In this document: piece after piece, positions 50,602 through 58,159 of the stretch | Layout: each line of letters begins with the position of its first letter | How positions within the stretch are numbered: position 1 is the first letter of the stretch | Origin: Mycolicibacterium aromaticivorans JS19b1 = JCM 16368 | Lineage (GTDB): Bacteria; Actinomycetota; Actinomycetes; Mycobacteriales; Mycobacteriaceae | DNA length: 64,000 nt | Direction: 5' to 3' | Assembly: GCF_000559085.1 (NCBI RefSeq) | Contig: NZ_JALN02000001.1 | Span: forward strand, 744,001-808,000 | The notes under the pieces: model-generated | Databases searched by the model: none | What the model was told of the DNA's origin: nothing | The model's input: the letters and a program-made list of their open reading frames with translations, nothing else | Made by a program: the position numbers and the translations under genes

Positions 50602-51891
50602 GTGGGTCGCTCGCGCATGACACCGAACGCGGGGACGAGCCATGCCTACGACGACGGCACGCGCCGTACCGAGATCTTGCAGACCGCGGCCTCGATCATC
50701 GCGACGTCCGGCCTGCGCACGTCCTTGCAGGAGATCGCCGACGCGGCAGGCATTCTTCCCGGCAGCCTGTATCACCACTTCGATTCCAAAGAAGCGATCC
50801 TCGTCGAGTTGCTGCACCGCTATCACGAGGACCTGGACCGGATCGCCGACGAGGCGCAGAGCCGTCTCAACGATCCCGACTTCCACCCGGCCTTCGACCA
50901 GATCGCCGACCTCTGCAAGGCGATCGCGCAGTGCTCGGTCACCCATCGCGCGGCTCTGCAGATGTCGTTCTACGAGGGCCCGAGTTCGAATCACGAGCTG
51001 ACCGTCCTGGCGGCGCGCCGCCCTACCGCTCTGCTGCAGTCGATGCTGGAAACCCTTCGGGCAGCGCGCTGGAGCGGCTATCTGAGGTCCGATGTGGACC
51101 TGGCCGTGCTGGCCGAACGGATCGTGCAGACGATGCTGCAGATCGGACTCGATGTCATCCGCGGCAACGCAAGCTCCGACAAGTCGGCGGCGCTGCTGTG
51201 CCGAATCCTCCTCGAGGGCCTGGCCGCCGGCTCACCGACCGACGAACAGCTGGATGCGTCCGCGGCGTTCCTGGCCGCCGACGCGGTCGTCCGGTCCTGG
51301 ACCGATGGTGCCGACGCCGAGGCGGACGACAAGGCGGCCCACGTACGCGCCATCGCCAGAACCGAATTCGGCAAGAAGGGCTACGAGGTCACGACCGTCC
51401 GCGACATCGCGTCGGCGGCCGGCATGGGCACCGGGACGGTGTACCGATTGATCGGGTCCAAGGACCAGCTGCTGGCGGCGATCATGCAGTCGTTCGGCGA
51501 GAAGGTCGCCATGGGGTGGTCGGAGGTCTTGGCGTCGGACTCCTCGAGTGTCGAGAAGTTGGATGCCCTGAGCTGGATCAACACCAATGCGATGGACCGC
51601 TTCGCCGACGAGTTCCGGATTCAGCTGGCGTGGATGCGGCAGTCTCCTCCGGACACGCCCAATCCCGGATGGCTGTTCACCAAGCGGGTGCGTCAGATGA
51701 AAGCCTTGCTCTCCGAAGGCATCACGTCCGGTGAGATCAGCATCGACAGCCCGTCCAACGATCTGCTCGCGCGCTCGGTGATCTGCGTCGGCTGGATTCC
51801 CGAGAGCATCCTTCGCCAGGTCGGCACGCGTGCCTCGCTGTTGTGCGTGCGCGACACATCACTTCGCGGCGTCGTCGTCACACGGTCGTAG
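50602..51891 (+). CDS. TetR-family protein with two DNA-binding domains
   Basis: A 429-residue fusion of two TetR units. The first helix-turn-helix is at about residues 20-66 (SLQEIADAAGILPGSLYHHFDSKEAILVELL), the second at about residues 250-295 (TTVRDIASAAGMGTGTVYRLIGSKDQLLAAI). Each is followed by its own helical effector region. Ordinary TetR proteins have about 200 residues and one such domain. GTG at 50602 follows GGAGGA closely. It converges on the P450 gene and is the likely regulator of the cluster. Corresponding ligand unknown. Confidence 0.88.
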   Translation: MGRSRMTPNAGTSHAYDDGTRRTEILQTAASIIATSGLRTSLQEIADAAGILPGSLYHHFDSKEAILVELLHRYHEDLDRIADEAQSRLNDPDFHPAFDQIADLCKAIAQCSVTHRAALQMSFYEGPSSNHELTVLAARRPTALLQSMLETLRAARWSGYLRSDVDLAVLAERIVQTMLQIGLDVIRGNASSDKSAALLCRILLEGLAAGSPTDEQLDASAAFLAADAVVRSWTDGADAEADDKAAHVRAIARTEFGKKGYEVTTVRDIASAAGMGTGTVYRLIGSKDQLLAAIMQSFGEKVAMGWSEVLASDSSSVEKLDALSWINTNAMDRFADEFRIQLAWMRQSPPDTPNPGWLFTKRVRQMKALLSEGITSGEISIDSPSNDLLARSVICVGWIPESILRQVGTRASLLCVRDTSLRGVVVTRS

Positions 51892-51901
51892 GTGTCGCTC
51901 G

Positions 51902-53116
51902 CTACCGAGGATCGAAGAGCACCGGCAACGACGTCGGCGACCGGAAGATCTGCCCGCGGATGTGCGGATCATCGCCGTCGGGATCCATCCGCAGGTTGGG
52001 CAGTCGGTCCAGCAGAAGGTTGACAGCGGTGCGCATTTCGAGCCGGGCGAGGTGCATGCCGAGGCAGACGTGCACGCCGTAGCCCCAGCCGAGGCTGCTG
52101 CGCGGTTCGCGGAAGATGTCGAACCTGTCGGGATCCGGCCAACGATCCTCCTGCCGGTTCGCCGCCCCCAGCATCGGCATCACCGACGCACCCGCCGGAA
52201 TCGGCACCCCGCCCAGTTCGGTGTCGCGGGTGGCCACCCGAGTGATGGTGAGCAGCGGTGGATTCCACCGCACCCCCTCCTCGATGGCCTGGGGCAGCAG
52301 TGACCGGTCGTTGCGCACCGCGTCGAGCTGAGCGGGGTCGGACAGTAACGCGAACAACAGATTCCCGAGGGACCGGTACGTCGTCTCCACTCCGGCAGGC
52401 AGCAGCAGTCGCAGAAACGAGAAGATCTCCTCGTCCGCCAGCTTCGAGCCGTCGATCTCGGCGGCGGCCAGCAGGCTGATCAGGTCGTCGCGCGGCTCAG
52501 CGCGGCGTGCCTCGAGGATCGGCCGGTAATACTCCACCAGCGCCGCCGACGCCGCCAGTCCCCGTTCAGGATTCACGATCCAGCTCAGCAGTGAGATCGA
52601 CCAGCGTTGGAATTGCGGGTAGTCCTCCTCGGGCAACCCCAGCAGTCCGGCGATGATCCGGCTCGGATAGGTGAAGGTGAACTCTTTCACCAGATCCGCC
52701 TTGCCGTTCGCCGCGAAGGCATCGATCAACTCGTCACCCACCCGCGCGACCAGTTCGTCTTGAAACCGGGCCAGCGACTTCTGGGAGAACGCGTTCGAGA
52801 TCAGCGCGCGCAACCGGCCGTGCACGGGTTCATCCATGCCGAGCATCACCCCGTCGCCCAGTACCGGGCCGAAGGCCGCGATCACTCCGGCCGACGAGAA
52901 CGTCTCGTTGTCGCGCAGCATCTGCTGGGCTTCTTCGAAGCGGTACACGATGAAGACCGGTAAGCCGGCTTCCCCGGGCATCGACGAGCCTTCGATGCGC
53001 TGGACCGGCTCCTCTCGACGCAGCCGGGCCAGCTCCGGAAACGGATCGCGCACGTTGCCGGACACGACATCGTCGAACGAACCGAAGTCGTCGAGGTCGT
53101 CGAAGAGTTGTTCCAT
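51902..53116 (-). CDS. Cytochrome P450
   Basis: A 404-residue class I P450. The I-helix oxygen-activation motif is PAGVETTY, the ExxR motif lies downstream of it, and the haem loop is WGYGVHVCLGMHLARLE with axial Cys351. The usual Phe of FGxGxHxCxG is replaced. No ferredoxin or reductase gene is adjacent. It is the last gene of a five-gene operon, 27 bases after the AveC-like gene, with AGGAGC before the ATG. The substrate is unknown; a hydrophobic small molecule is likely. Confidence 0.93.
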   Translation of the reverse strand: MEQLFDDLDDFGSFDDVVSGNVRDPFPELARLRREEPVQRIEGSSMPGEAGLPVFIVYRFEEAQQMLRDNETFSSAGVIAAFGPVLGDGVMLGMDEPVHGRLRALISNAFSQKSLARFQDELVARVGDELIDAFAANGKADLVKEFTFTYPSRIIAGLLGLPEEDYPQFQRWSISLLSWIVNPERGLAASAALVEYYRPILEARRAEPRDDLISLLAAAEIDGSKLADEEIFSFLRLLLPAGVETTYRSLGNLLFALLSDPAQLDAVRNDRSLLPQAIEEGVRWNPPLLTITRVATRDTELGGVPIPAGASVMPMLGAANRQEDRWPDPDRFDIFREPRSSLGWGYGVHVCLGMHLARLEMRTAVNLLLDRLPNLRMDPDGDDPHIRGQIFRSPTSLPVLFDPR

Positions 53117-53143
53117 ACCGGGCTCCTAGATCGGGATTCGTGG

Positions 53144-54277
53144 TCAGTCAGCAGGATTCGGCGGCGCGCAGGCACCTTCACCGGGCGGTCGGGGCGTCAC
53201 GTCGGGGCGACCGTCCGGCAGACCCTGCTGCCAGGTCGACCACTTGCCCACCGAGAACGGACCCTGCGCCCCCGCCTTCTCGTAGTTGCCCTGCGGGTCG
53301 TAGACCTTGGCCTCGGGATAGGGCCACGGACACGCGACGGAGGTGGCGGCGCCGCTGGCCTTGATCACCCAGAACCAGCTGCCGTACGCGAAGTACGAGA
53401 CGTTGATGATCGCGAACATCACCAGGAAGGTGCCGAGGACCGGCCTGGCCGGAAAGATCCTGGCCCTGGCGGCGAGCTTCTCCGCAACCGACTTCCCGGT
53501 GTCGTCGCGGTAGACCAGGATGGCCGCCGGGATCATCACGAATGTCACCGACAACGACTCCCAGAGCAGTGGGAACTGGAATGTGCTGCCGGGGAACAAC
53601 GTTCCGAACGGGATAGCCTGAGAGTAGATGTACAACCCGGTCCGGACCAGGCTGATCTCGAGTATCGCATCGAAGATGAACCCGATGACCAGCACCAAGG
53701 CGCCGAGGCTGATCAGCGGGCGGCGGCTGACGTACGACGCGGGACCGTACTTGGCCTGCAGCTTGCGCAGAATCCAGATCGCCGGGAAGTACGGCCCGAA
53801 GTAGAACGTGACGTAGCCGAACACGATGAAGGGCTCCACGGTCGGCGACATCATGATCAGGTACCAGGATTCCGGCCAGTGCACCAAGGCCGGGTTGTAC
53901 ACCGCATACGGCGACCAGTTCATGATCGGGTCCTGCCACACGATGAGCGTCGTGCACAGCACCATCAGCAGCACGGGGCTGCCCGGGTTCTTTCGCCAGC
54001 CGCGGATGAAGACGACCGTGAGCACCGCGACCATGAGTGCTGCACCGATCTGCGGTACCAGCTGCCAGTGATCCCAGCCGTTGAGGAATTCGACGGGGCG
54101 GGGTCGACCCTCGACGTTCGGGTTGGCCACCCGTGGGTCGACGCGGGTACGCCCGACCGCTGCGAACACGCCGAGAAAGCCGAGCCAGGCAGCCAGCGAG
54201 ATCACTCGGCCCCAGTTCGGCCCGGCGCGAGGGGTTTCCGTCGGTGGCGGTGTGGGCGCGGATTCCTGCGTTGTCAT
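53144..54277 (-). CDS. AveC-like integral membrane protein
   Basis: A 377-residue membrane protein with about six to seven spans (for example GRVISLAAWLGFLGVFAAVG, VPQIGAALMVAVLTVVFIRG, LGTFLVMFAIINVSYFAYG), Pro-rich at both ends. Overall layout, with WQDPIMNW and the long aromatic loops, resembles the AveC family, whose Streptomyces avermitilis founder is a spirocyclase/dehydratase of avermectin synthesis. No polyketide synthase is present here, so a related cyclisation or hydration of another lipid is more likely. GGAGGA precedes the ATG; 5 bases separate it from the binding-protein gene. Confidence 0.75.
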   Translation of the reverse strand: MTTQESAPTPPPTETPRAGPNWGRVISLAAWLGFLGVFAAVGRTRVDPRVANPNVEGRPRPVEFLNGWDHWQLVPQIGAALMVAVLTVVFIRGWRKNPGSPVLLMVLCTTLIVWQDPIMNWSPYAVYNPALVHWPESWYLIMMSPTVEPFIVFGYVTFYFGPYFPAIWILRKLQAKYGPASYVSRRPLISLGALVLVIGFIFDAILEISLVRTGLYIYSQAIPFGTLFPGSTFQFPLLWESLSVTFVMIPAAILVYRDDTGKSVAEKLAARARIFPARPVLGTFLVMFAIINVSYFAYGSWFWVIKASGAATSVACPWPYPEAKVYDPQGNYEKAGAQGPFSVGKWSTWQQGLPDGRPDVTPRPPGEGACAPPNPAD

Positions 54278-54282
54278 CGAAA

Positions 54283-55401
54283 TCAGTCCTCCGCGCCGAA
54301 GCGATCGACCAGGTGTGAGTTGATGCCGTCGGGATCGAGCGTGCGCGCCACCAGGTAGCCGGCTCCCATCCACGCGCGCCGCGTCCATTTACCCAGCGAC
54401 ACGCGGGTTCCCGGCGCACCGGAGGCGGCCGGCATCATCTTCACCCGCTCCAGCGCCTCCTTCACGCCCCGGGGGCTGAGCGGATGTGAGTCGGCGAACG
54501 CGCGCACCAGCGTCGCGGCGACGTCATGGTTGACCACCGTCACGCAGTATTCGGGCCGGCTGCCGTTGTAGCGGGCGGCGTACCGGTTCAGCCACGCCTG
54601 CCCGATCGGGTTGCCCTCGTCGTACTGGTCGACCCCGGTCCAGCCCATGAAGGCGTTCCACATGATCGGATTGACCCAGGCGTTCTGAAAGGCGGTGGTG
54701 GTGAACCGCGGTGGATCCCAGCCGAGCGCCTCTAGCGCCGGATTGACGAAGACGATCCCGAAACCGAAGCCCAGATGTACGACGGCGTCGGCTTTCGCTT
54801 CGTGCAGCGAGCGGACCGCCCCGTCGACATCCTGCGCCGTCTGCGCGACAGCAGCCTCGGCGACGATGCGAATACCTTTGCGGCGGCAGGCACTTCGGAG
54901 GTTCTTCAGGTAGCTCTCACCGATCAGGCTTTGTTCGACCAGCACACCGATGTTCGTCAGGCCGCGCTTGGCCGCGAGATCGGCGATGAAGATCGGCTCG
55001 TCGGTCATCGAGCCCTGGGGAAACGAGAAGGTCCACTCCCCCAGCCAATCGTCGGTCCCGGTGACACTGATGGCAGGGACCTTGAAACGGTCCTCGATCG
55101 CCTCGCGCAGCGGCACACAGTTGTCGGTGATGTTGGGCCCGAACACCACCAGAGCGCCTTCGTCGACGAGCTCGCCGTAGGCGTCGATCACGGCTTTCAC
55201 GCTGCCTTTCGGCAGACCCTCGACTTCCTTGTAGATCATCTGAACCGGCCGATCGAGGACGCCGTCGGCGATGGCTTCCTCGAAGACGAGGTCAAAGCAT
55301 CGGGTGAAGGACGACAGCAGCTCGTCGGGAAAGCCGGGGGGCAACCTGAAGTCCATCAGGTAGCCGACCTTGATCGGCTCGGCGGTGCTCTCGTAAGACA
55401 T
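54283..55401 (-). CDS. Type-1 periplasmic-binding-fold protein without signal peptide
   Basis: A 372-residue protein of the branched-chain amino acid/amide (LivJ-like) receptor family: IKVGYLMDFRLPPGFPDELL, VVFGPNITDNCVPL, FTTTAFQNAW. Members are normally exported lipoproteins of ABC importers. Here the N-terminus MSYESTAEPIKVGY has no signal peptide or lipobox, and no permease or ATPase genes are near. It therefore probably stays in the cytoplasm, as a ligand sensor or carrier for the pathway. AGGAGA precedes the ATG; 13 bases after the AAA ATPase gene. Confidence 0.85.
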   Translation of the reverse strand: MSYESTAEPIKVGYLMDFRLPPGFPDELLSSFTRCFDLVFEEAIADGVLDRPVQMIYKEVEGLPKGSVKAVIDAYGELVDEGALVVFGPNITDNCVPLREAIEDRFKVPAISVTGTDDWLGEWTFSFPQGSMTDEPIFIADLAAKRGLTNIGVLVEQSLIGESYLKNLRSACRRKGIRIVAEAAVAQTAQDVDGAVRSLHEAKADAVVHLGFGFGIVFVNPALEALGWDPPRFTTTAFQNAWVNPIMWNAFMGWTGVDQYDEGNPIGQAWLNRYAARYNGSRPEYCVTVVNHDVAATLVRAFADSHPLSPRGVKEALERVKMMPAASGAPGTRVSLGKWTRRAWMGAGYLVARTLDPDGINSHLVDRFGAED

Positions 55402-55414
55402 TGACGTCTCCTGG

Positions 55415-56257
55415 TCAGGCCGGTGCGGCGAGGTAGATGTCGATCATTTCGGCAAGCCCACGGCTGACGACTGCATCGTCGGTCAGCGGCCCCGCGATCG
55501 CGGCGAGGGCGGCGTCGCGCATCGGCAACCCCTCGGCGACTAGCCTGCCCGCCGCGATCAGCACCCGCGTCGATGCCACTTCGCGAAGTCCGCCCGTCTC
55601 CAGGCGACGTACCGCCTGACCGAAACGCACCAGTTCAGCTGCCACCGAGCGGGTGACGGACGCCTCCCGGGTCACGATCACCTCCTCGACTTCGGTTGCG
55701 GGAAAACCAAAGTCGATGGCAACCATGCGTTGACGGGTGGAGTCCTTCAGATCCTTCAGCACGCTCTGATAGCCCGGGTTGTACGAGACGACCAGCCCGA
55801 AACCGGGCGCCGCGTCGAGCGTCACGCCGAGGCGCTCGATCGGCAGCTGGCGGCGGTGATCGGCGAGGGGATGCAGGACCACCGTCGTGTCCTGGCGCGC
55901 CTCGACCACCTCGTCGAGGTAGCAGATCGCCCCCTCGCGCACCGCGTGGCTCAGCGGCCCGTCGACCCATACCGTCTCGTCACCGCGCAGCAGATACCGG
56001 CCGACCAGATCGGCGGTGGTCAGGTCGTCGTGGCACGCCACGGTGATCAGCGGGCGGCCGAGGTCGTGGGCCATCGCCTCGACGAACCGGGTCTTGCCAC
56101 AGCCCGTGGGACCTTTCAGCAGCAGTGAAAGCCCCTGCCGGTAGGCCGCTTTGAAGACGGCCTCCTCGTTGCCGAGCGCCTGGTAGTACGGACGCTCGCC
56201 GCCGGGAATACACGTGGCACCGTTGCGGTGCTCGAGCTCGCCCGGGAGCTGTGGCAT
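55415..56257 (-). CDS. MoxR-type AAA ATPase, CbbQ/NorQ family
   Basis: A 280-residue AAA+ ATPase. Walker A GPTGCGKT at 49-56, Walker B ICYLDE at 111-116, sensor-1 region VVSYNPGYQSVLKDLKDSTRQRM. The C-terminal CbbQ helical domain is present. CbbQ, NorQ and NirQ work with a VWA partner as remodelling chaperones that activate metalloenzymes (Rubisco, nitric oxide reductase). The VWA partner is encoded just upstream. The target here is unknown. Confidence 0.92.
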   Translation of the reverse strand: MPQLPGELEHRNGATCIPGGERPYYQALGNEEAVFKAAYRQGLSLLLKGPTGCGKTRFVEAMAHDLGRPLITVACHDDLTTADLVGRYLLRGDETVWVDGPLSHAVREGAICYLDEVVEARQDTTVVLHPLADHRRQLPIERLGVTLDAAPGFGLVVSYNPGYQSVLKDLKDSTRQRMVAIDFGFPATEVEEVIVTREASVTRSVAAELVRFGQAVRRLETGGLREVASTRVLIAAGRLVAEGLPMRDAALAAIAGPLTDDAVVSRGLAEMIDIYLAAPA

Positions 56258-56303
56258 GACGTTCTTTCCTTCCCCGCCGTTCTGCGGTGTAGGCAGCCTA
56301 TCG

Positions 56304-56323
56304 CGGAACAGATGTTTGTTTCA
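56304..56323 (+). promoter_or_regulatory. Cluster motif, copy 2 (between VWA and AAA genes)
   Basis: CGGAACAGATGTTTGTTTCA shows an imperfect dyad (GGAACAGA-TG-TTTGTTTC, 6 of 8 pairs) and overlaps the VWA stop codon. Its first 14 bases match the motif in the VWA/SDR promoter at one mismatch. Confidence 0.5.
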
Positions 56324-58012
56324 AGCGCGTGCCGCCGGCACCCGTCGCCGGGCCTCAGCTGCGCGGACGGCTGACCGGAACAGCGGTCCGACCACACCGT
56401 GAAGCTGTTCCGGACGGCTCACCACCGCATGGGCAGCGCTGCCGAAGACGCGACGAAGCTCGGCCGAATCGACGCTCGCACCCACCGTCAGACACACACA
56501 CCCCGTACCGCTGCGACGCGCCTCGGTCAGTGCCCGGCGCGCGTCGGCGGCGCCGTAGCCGCGCTCGTAACCGTGGTCGTAGGCAAGGCCGTCCGACAAC
56601 ACGACGAGTAGGCGTCGCGGCGTTCCGCCCCGCTCCTCCAGCACCCTTGTGCCGTGCCGGATGGCGGCCCCGAGGCGCGAATACGCCACCGGTTCAACGC
56701 TGTTGAGCTTGCGCAGCACTCGGGTGTCCAGATGGTCGTCCATGCGTTTGATCGGCATCACGTTCACTGCGTTGCGGCCCTGAGAGTTGTAGGCGTACAA
56801 CGCAACACGATCACCTAGGTCGTTCAGCGCCACGACCAGATCGGCGGCGGCGCGGCGTTGCTGTTCATGGACTGTCTTGCCCAGCGTCCCGGCCTCCGCC
56901 GACGAACCCGATACGTCGAGCAACACCAGCACCGACAGGTCGCGGCGGCGGCGCAGGCTGTCCAGATACACCGATTCATCGGGCACCGATCCGGCCCGCA
57001 CCTCCACACGTGCGGATACAGCGGCATCGATGTCGATCTCATCGCCCTGCGGCTGCCGGTGCCGGCGATGCAGACCCATGCCGAGGCGCGCGAGCGGGCG
57101 GCGAAGCGCGACGGCGTCGGCGATGGCCGCCGAAGCATCGGGCTCCACCCGGGGTTCGACCTCGCGGACCGTGCACCAGTTCGGGCGGTACCGCATGTGG
57201 TTGACGTCCCACTCCGGATAGGTCATTCCGCTCGCATCAGCGTCCGCCCCGTCTTCGGTCGCCGCTGACGCGGTCGAGGACACCGCGTGGGCGCCTCGCG
57301 TGGACACGTTGGCGCAATGCGTCGGTGAATCCGCGCCCGGGGGCCCACCGCCAGAACTACCGGCACGGGTGGACGACAGCATCTTCTTCAACCACCTCCC
57401 GAGGAACCCGCCACCACCGACCGGACTGGAAAAGAGGTCGGGACCGTCTGCCGCCGTGATCAATTCACCGTCGTCGAGTGCCTCGATCTCCGCCACGCCA
57501 TCCCGCCTCGGGATGTGGCCGACCGAGTCATAGTCGGTTTCCTTGGCCCCACGCCTGATCGTCTCGAGTACCTGCTTCGGCCGGATCTCCCCGAAATGCG
57601 GAGGCGCTTCGACAATCGGCGCCGAACCTCTCGCGATCGCCAGTGACTCCGAGGCCGATTGGCTGCCGCCCGCGACTGCGGGTGTAGCCGGCGACGCCAG
57701 CACGCCCGGCAGTACGTCGGCGTTTGCCAGCACCGCGCGGCGCCCCTCGACGGCCAGGTACCGAGCTACCAGCCGGGTCTTGCGACCCAGCGCTCGGACG
57801 ATCTCCGCATCGAGACTGCCCGCCGCGATGAGCGATGCTTGCACGGCGATGGCGTCGATGATCGCGCACCGGTCGCCGCCGGGATCGACGAAGATGCGCT
57901 GGCCGTCGGTCCACGACGGTGAGCCGGGCTCAGCGGGCGCCACCACCACGGTGCGCCCCGCCAGAGCCGATGCCATGAGGGCCAGCCGGGCGAGTCGCTC
58001 GTTGTCCACCAC
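56321..58012 (-). CDS. VWA-domain protein, NorD/CbbO-like
   Basis: A 563-residue protein with a C-terminal von Willebrand A domain whose MIDAS motif DVSGS is at 366-370 (Asp366, Ser368, Ser370). The N-terminal half is NorD/CobT-like; a low-complexity Ser/Gly/Ala linker lies near 215-260. NorD and CbbO proteins bind the enzyme to be activated and recruit the NorQ/CbbQ hexamer. First gene of the operon. Two adjacent GTG codons (58012, 58009) follow GGAGG; either fits. Confidence 0.9.
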   Translation of the reverse strand: MVDNERLARLALMASALAGRTVVVAPAEPGSPSWTDGQRIFVDPGGDRCAIIDAIAVQASLIAAGSLDAEIVRALGRKTRLVARYLAVEGRRAVLANADVLPGVLASPATPAVAGGSQSASESLAIARGSAPIVEAPPHFGEIRPKQVLETIRRGAKETDYDSVGHIPRRDGVAEIEALDDGELITAADGPDLFSSPVGGGGFLGRWLKKMLSSTRAGSSGGGPPGADSPTHCANVSTRGAHAVSSTASAATEDGADADASGMTYPEWDVNHMRYRPNWCTVREVEPRVEPDASAAIADAVALRRPLARLGMGLHRRHRQPQGDEIDIDAAVSARVEVRAGSVPDESVYLDSLRRRRDLSVLVLLDVSGSSAEAGTLGKTVHEQQRRAAADLVVALNDLGDRVALYAYNSQGRNAVNVMPIKRMDDHLDTRVLRKLNSVEPVAYSRLGAAIRHGTRVLEERGGTPRRLLVVLSDGLAYDHGYERGYGAADARRALTEARRSGTGCVCLTVGASVDSAELRRVFGSAAHAVVSRPEQLHGVVGPLFRSAVRAAEARRRVPAARA

Positions 58013-58050
58013 CGAGCACCTCCGTCCTTCCGGACCGGCCGTTGGCCTCG

Positions 58051-58079
58051 TTGACCAAATATCTGTTCCACCGTAGGGT
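58051..58079 (+). promoter_or_regulatory. Promoter of the SDR gene
   Basis: TTGACC (58051-58056) and TAGGGT (58074-58079) are 17 bases apart. Transcription would start near 58086, about 74 bases before the ATG. Confidence 0.6.
58053..58070 (-). promoter_or_regulatory. Cluster motif, copy 3 (VWA/SDR promoter region)
   Basis: Minus strand TGGAACAGATATTTGGTC. It occupies the -35/-10 spacer of the SDR promoter and the region just after the operon's predicted start site, so a bound regulator would affect both. Confidence 0.5.
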
Positions 58080-58098
58080 TCGATCGAACAGCAGTCAA
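58070..58098 (-). promoter_or_regulatory. Promoter of the VWA-AAA-PBP-AveC-P450 operon
   Basis: On the minus strand TTGACT (58098-58093) and TACGGT (58075-58070) are 17 bases apart. The -10 box overlaps the -10 box of the divergent SDR promoter, so the two polymerases exclude each other. Confidence 0.6.
58079..58088. promoter_or_regulatory. Palindrome TTCGATCGAA between the divergent promoters
   Basis: A perfect 10-base dyad lies in the spacer of the operon promoter and at the start site of the SDR promoter. Flanking CTGTTC (58063-58068) and GAACAG (58086-58091) form a wider inverted pair. One bound protein could control both directions. Confidence 0.5.
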
Positions 58099-58159
58099 CT
58101 GCCTGATTACGCGGTGTCGGGGTCGCGGTTATCCGAACCGAATTGACAAGGGTGACGAC

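Noticed and set aside
53117..53143. Ferredoxin gene for the P450
   Set aside because: Only 27 bases separate the P450 and AveC-like genes and no small Cys-rich frame exists in the cluster; the redox partner must be elsewhere.
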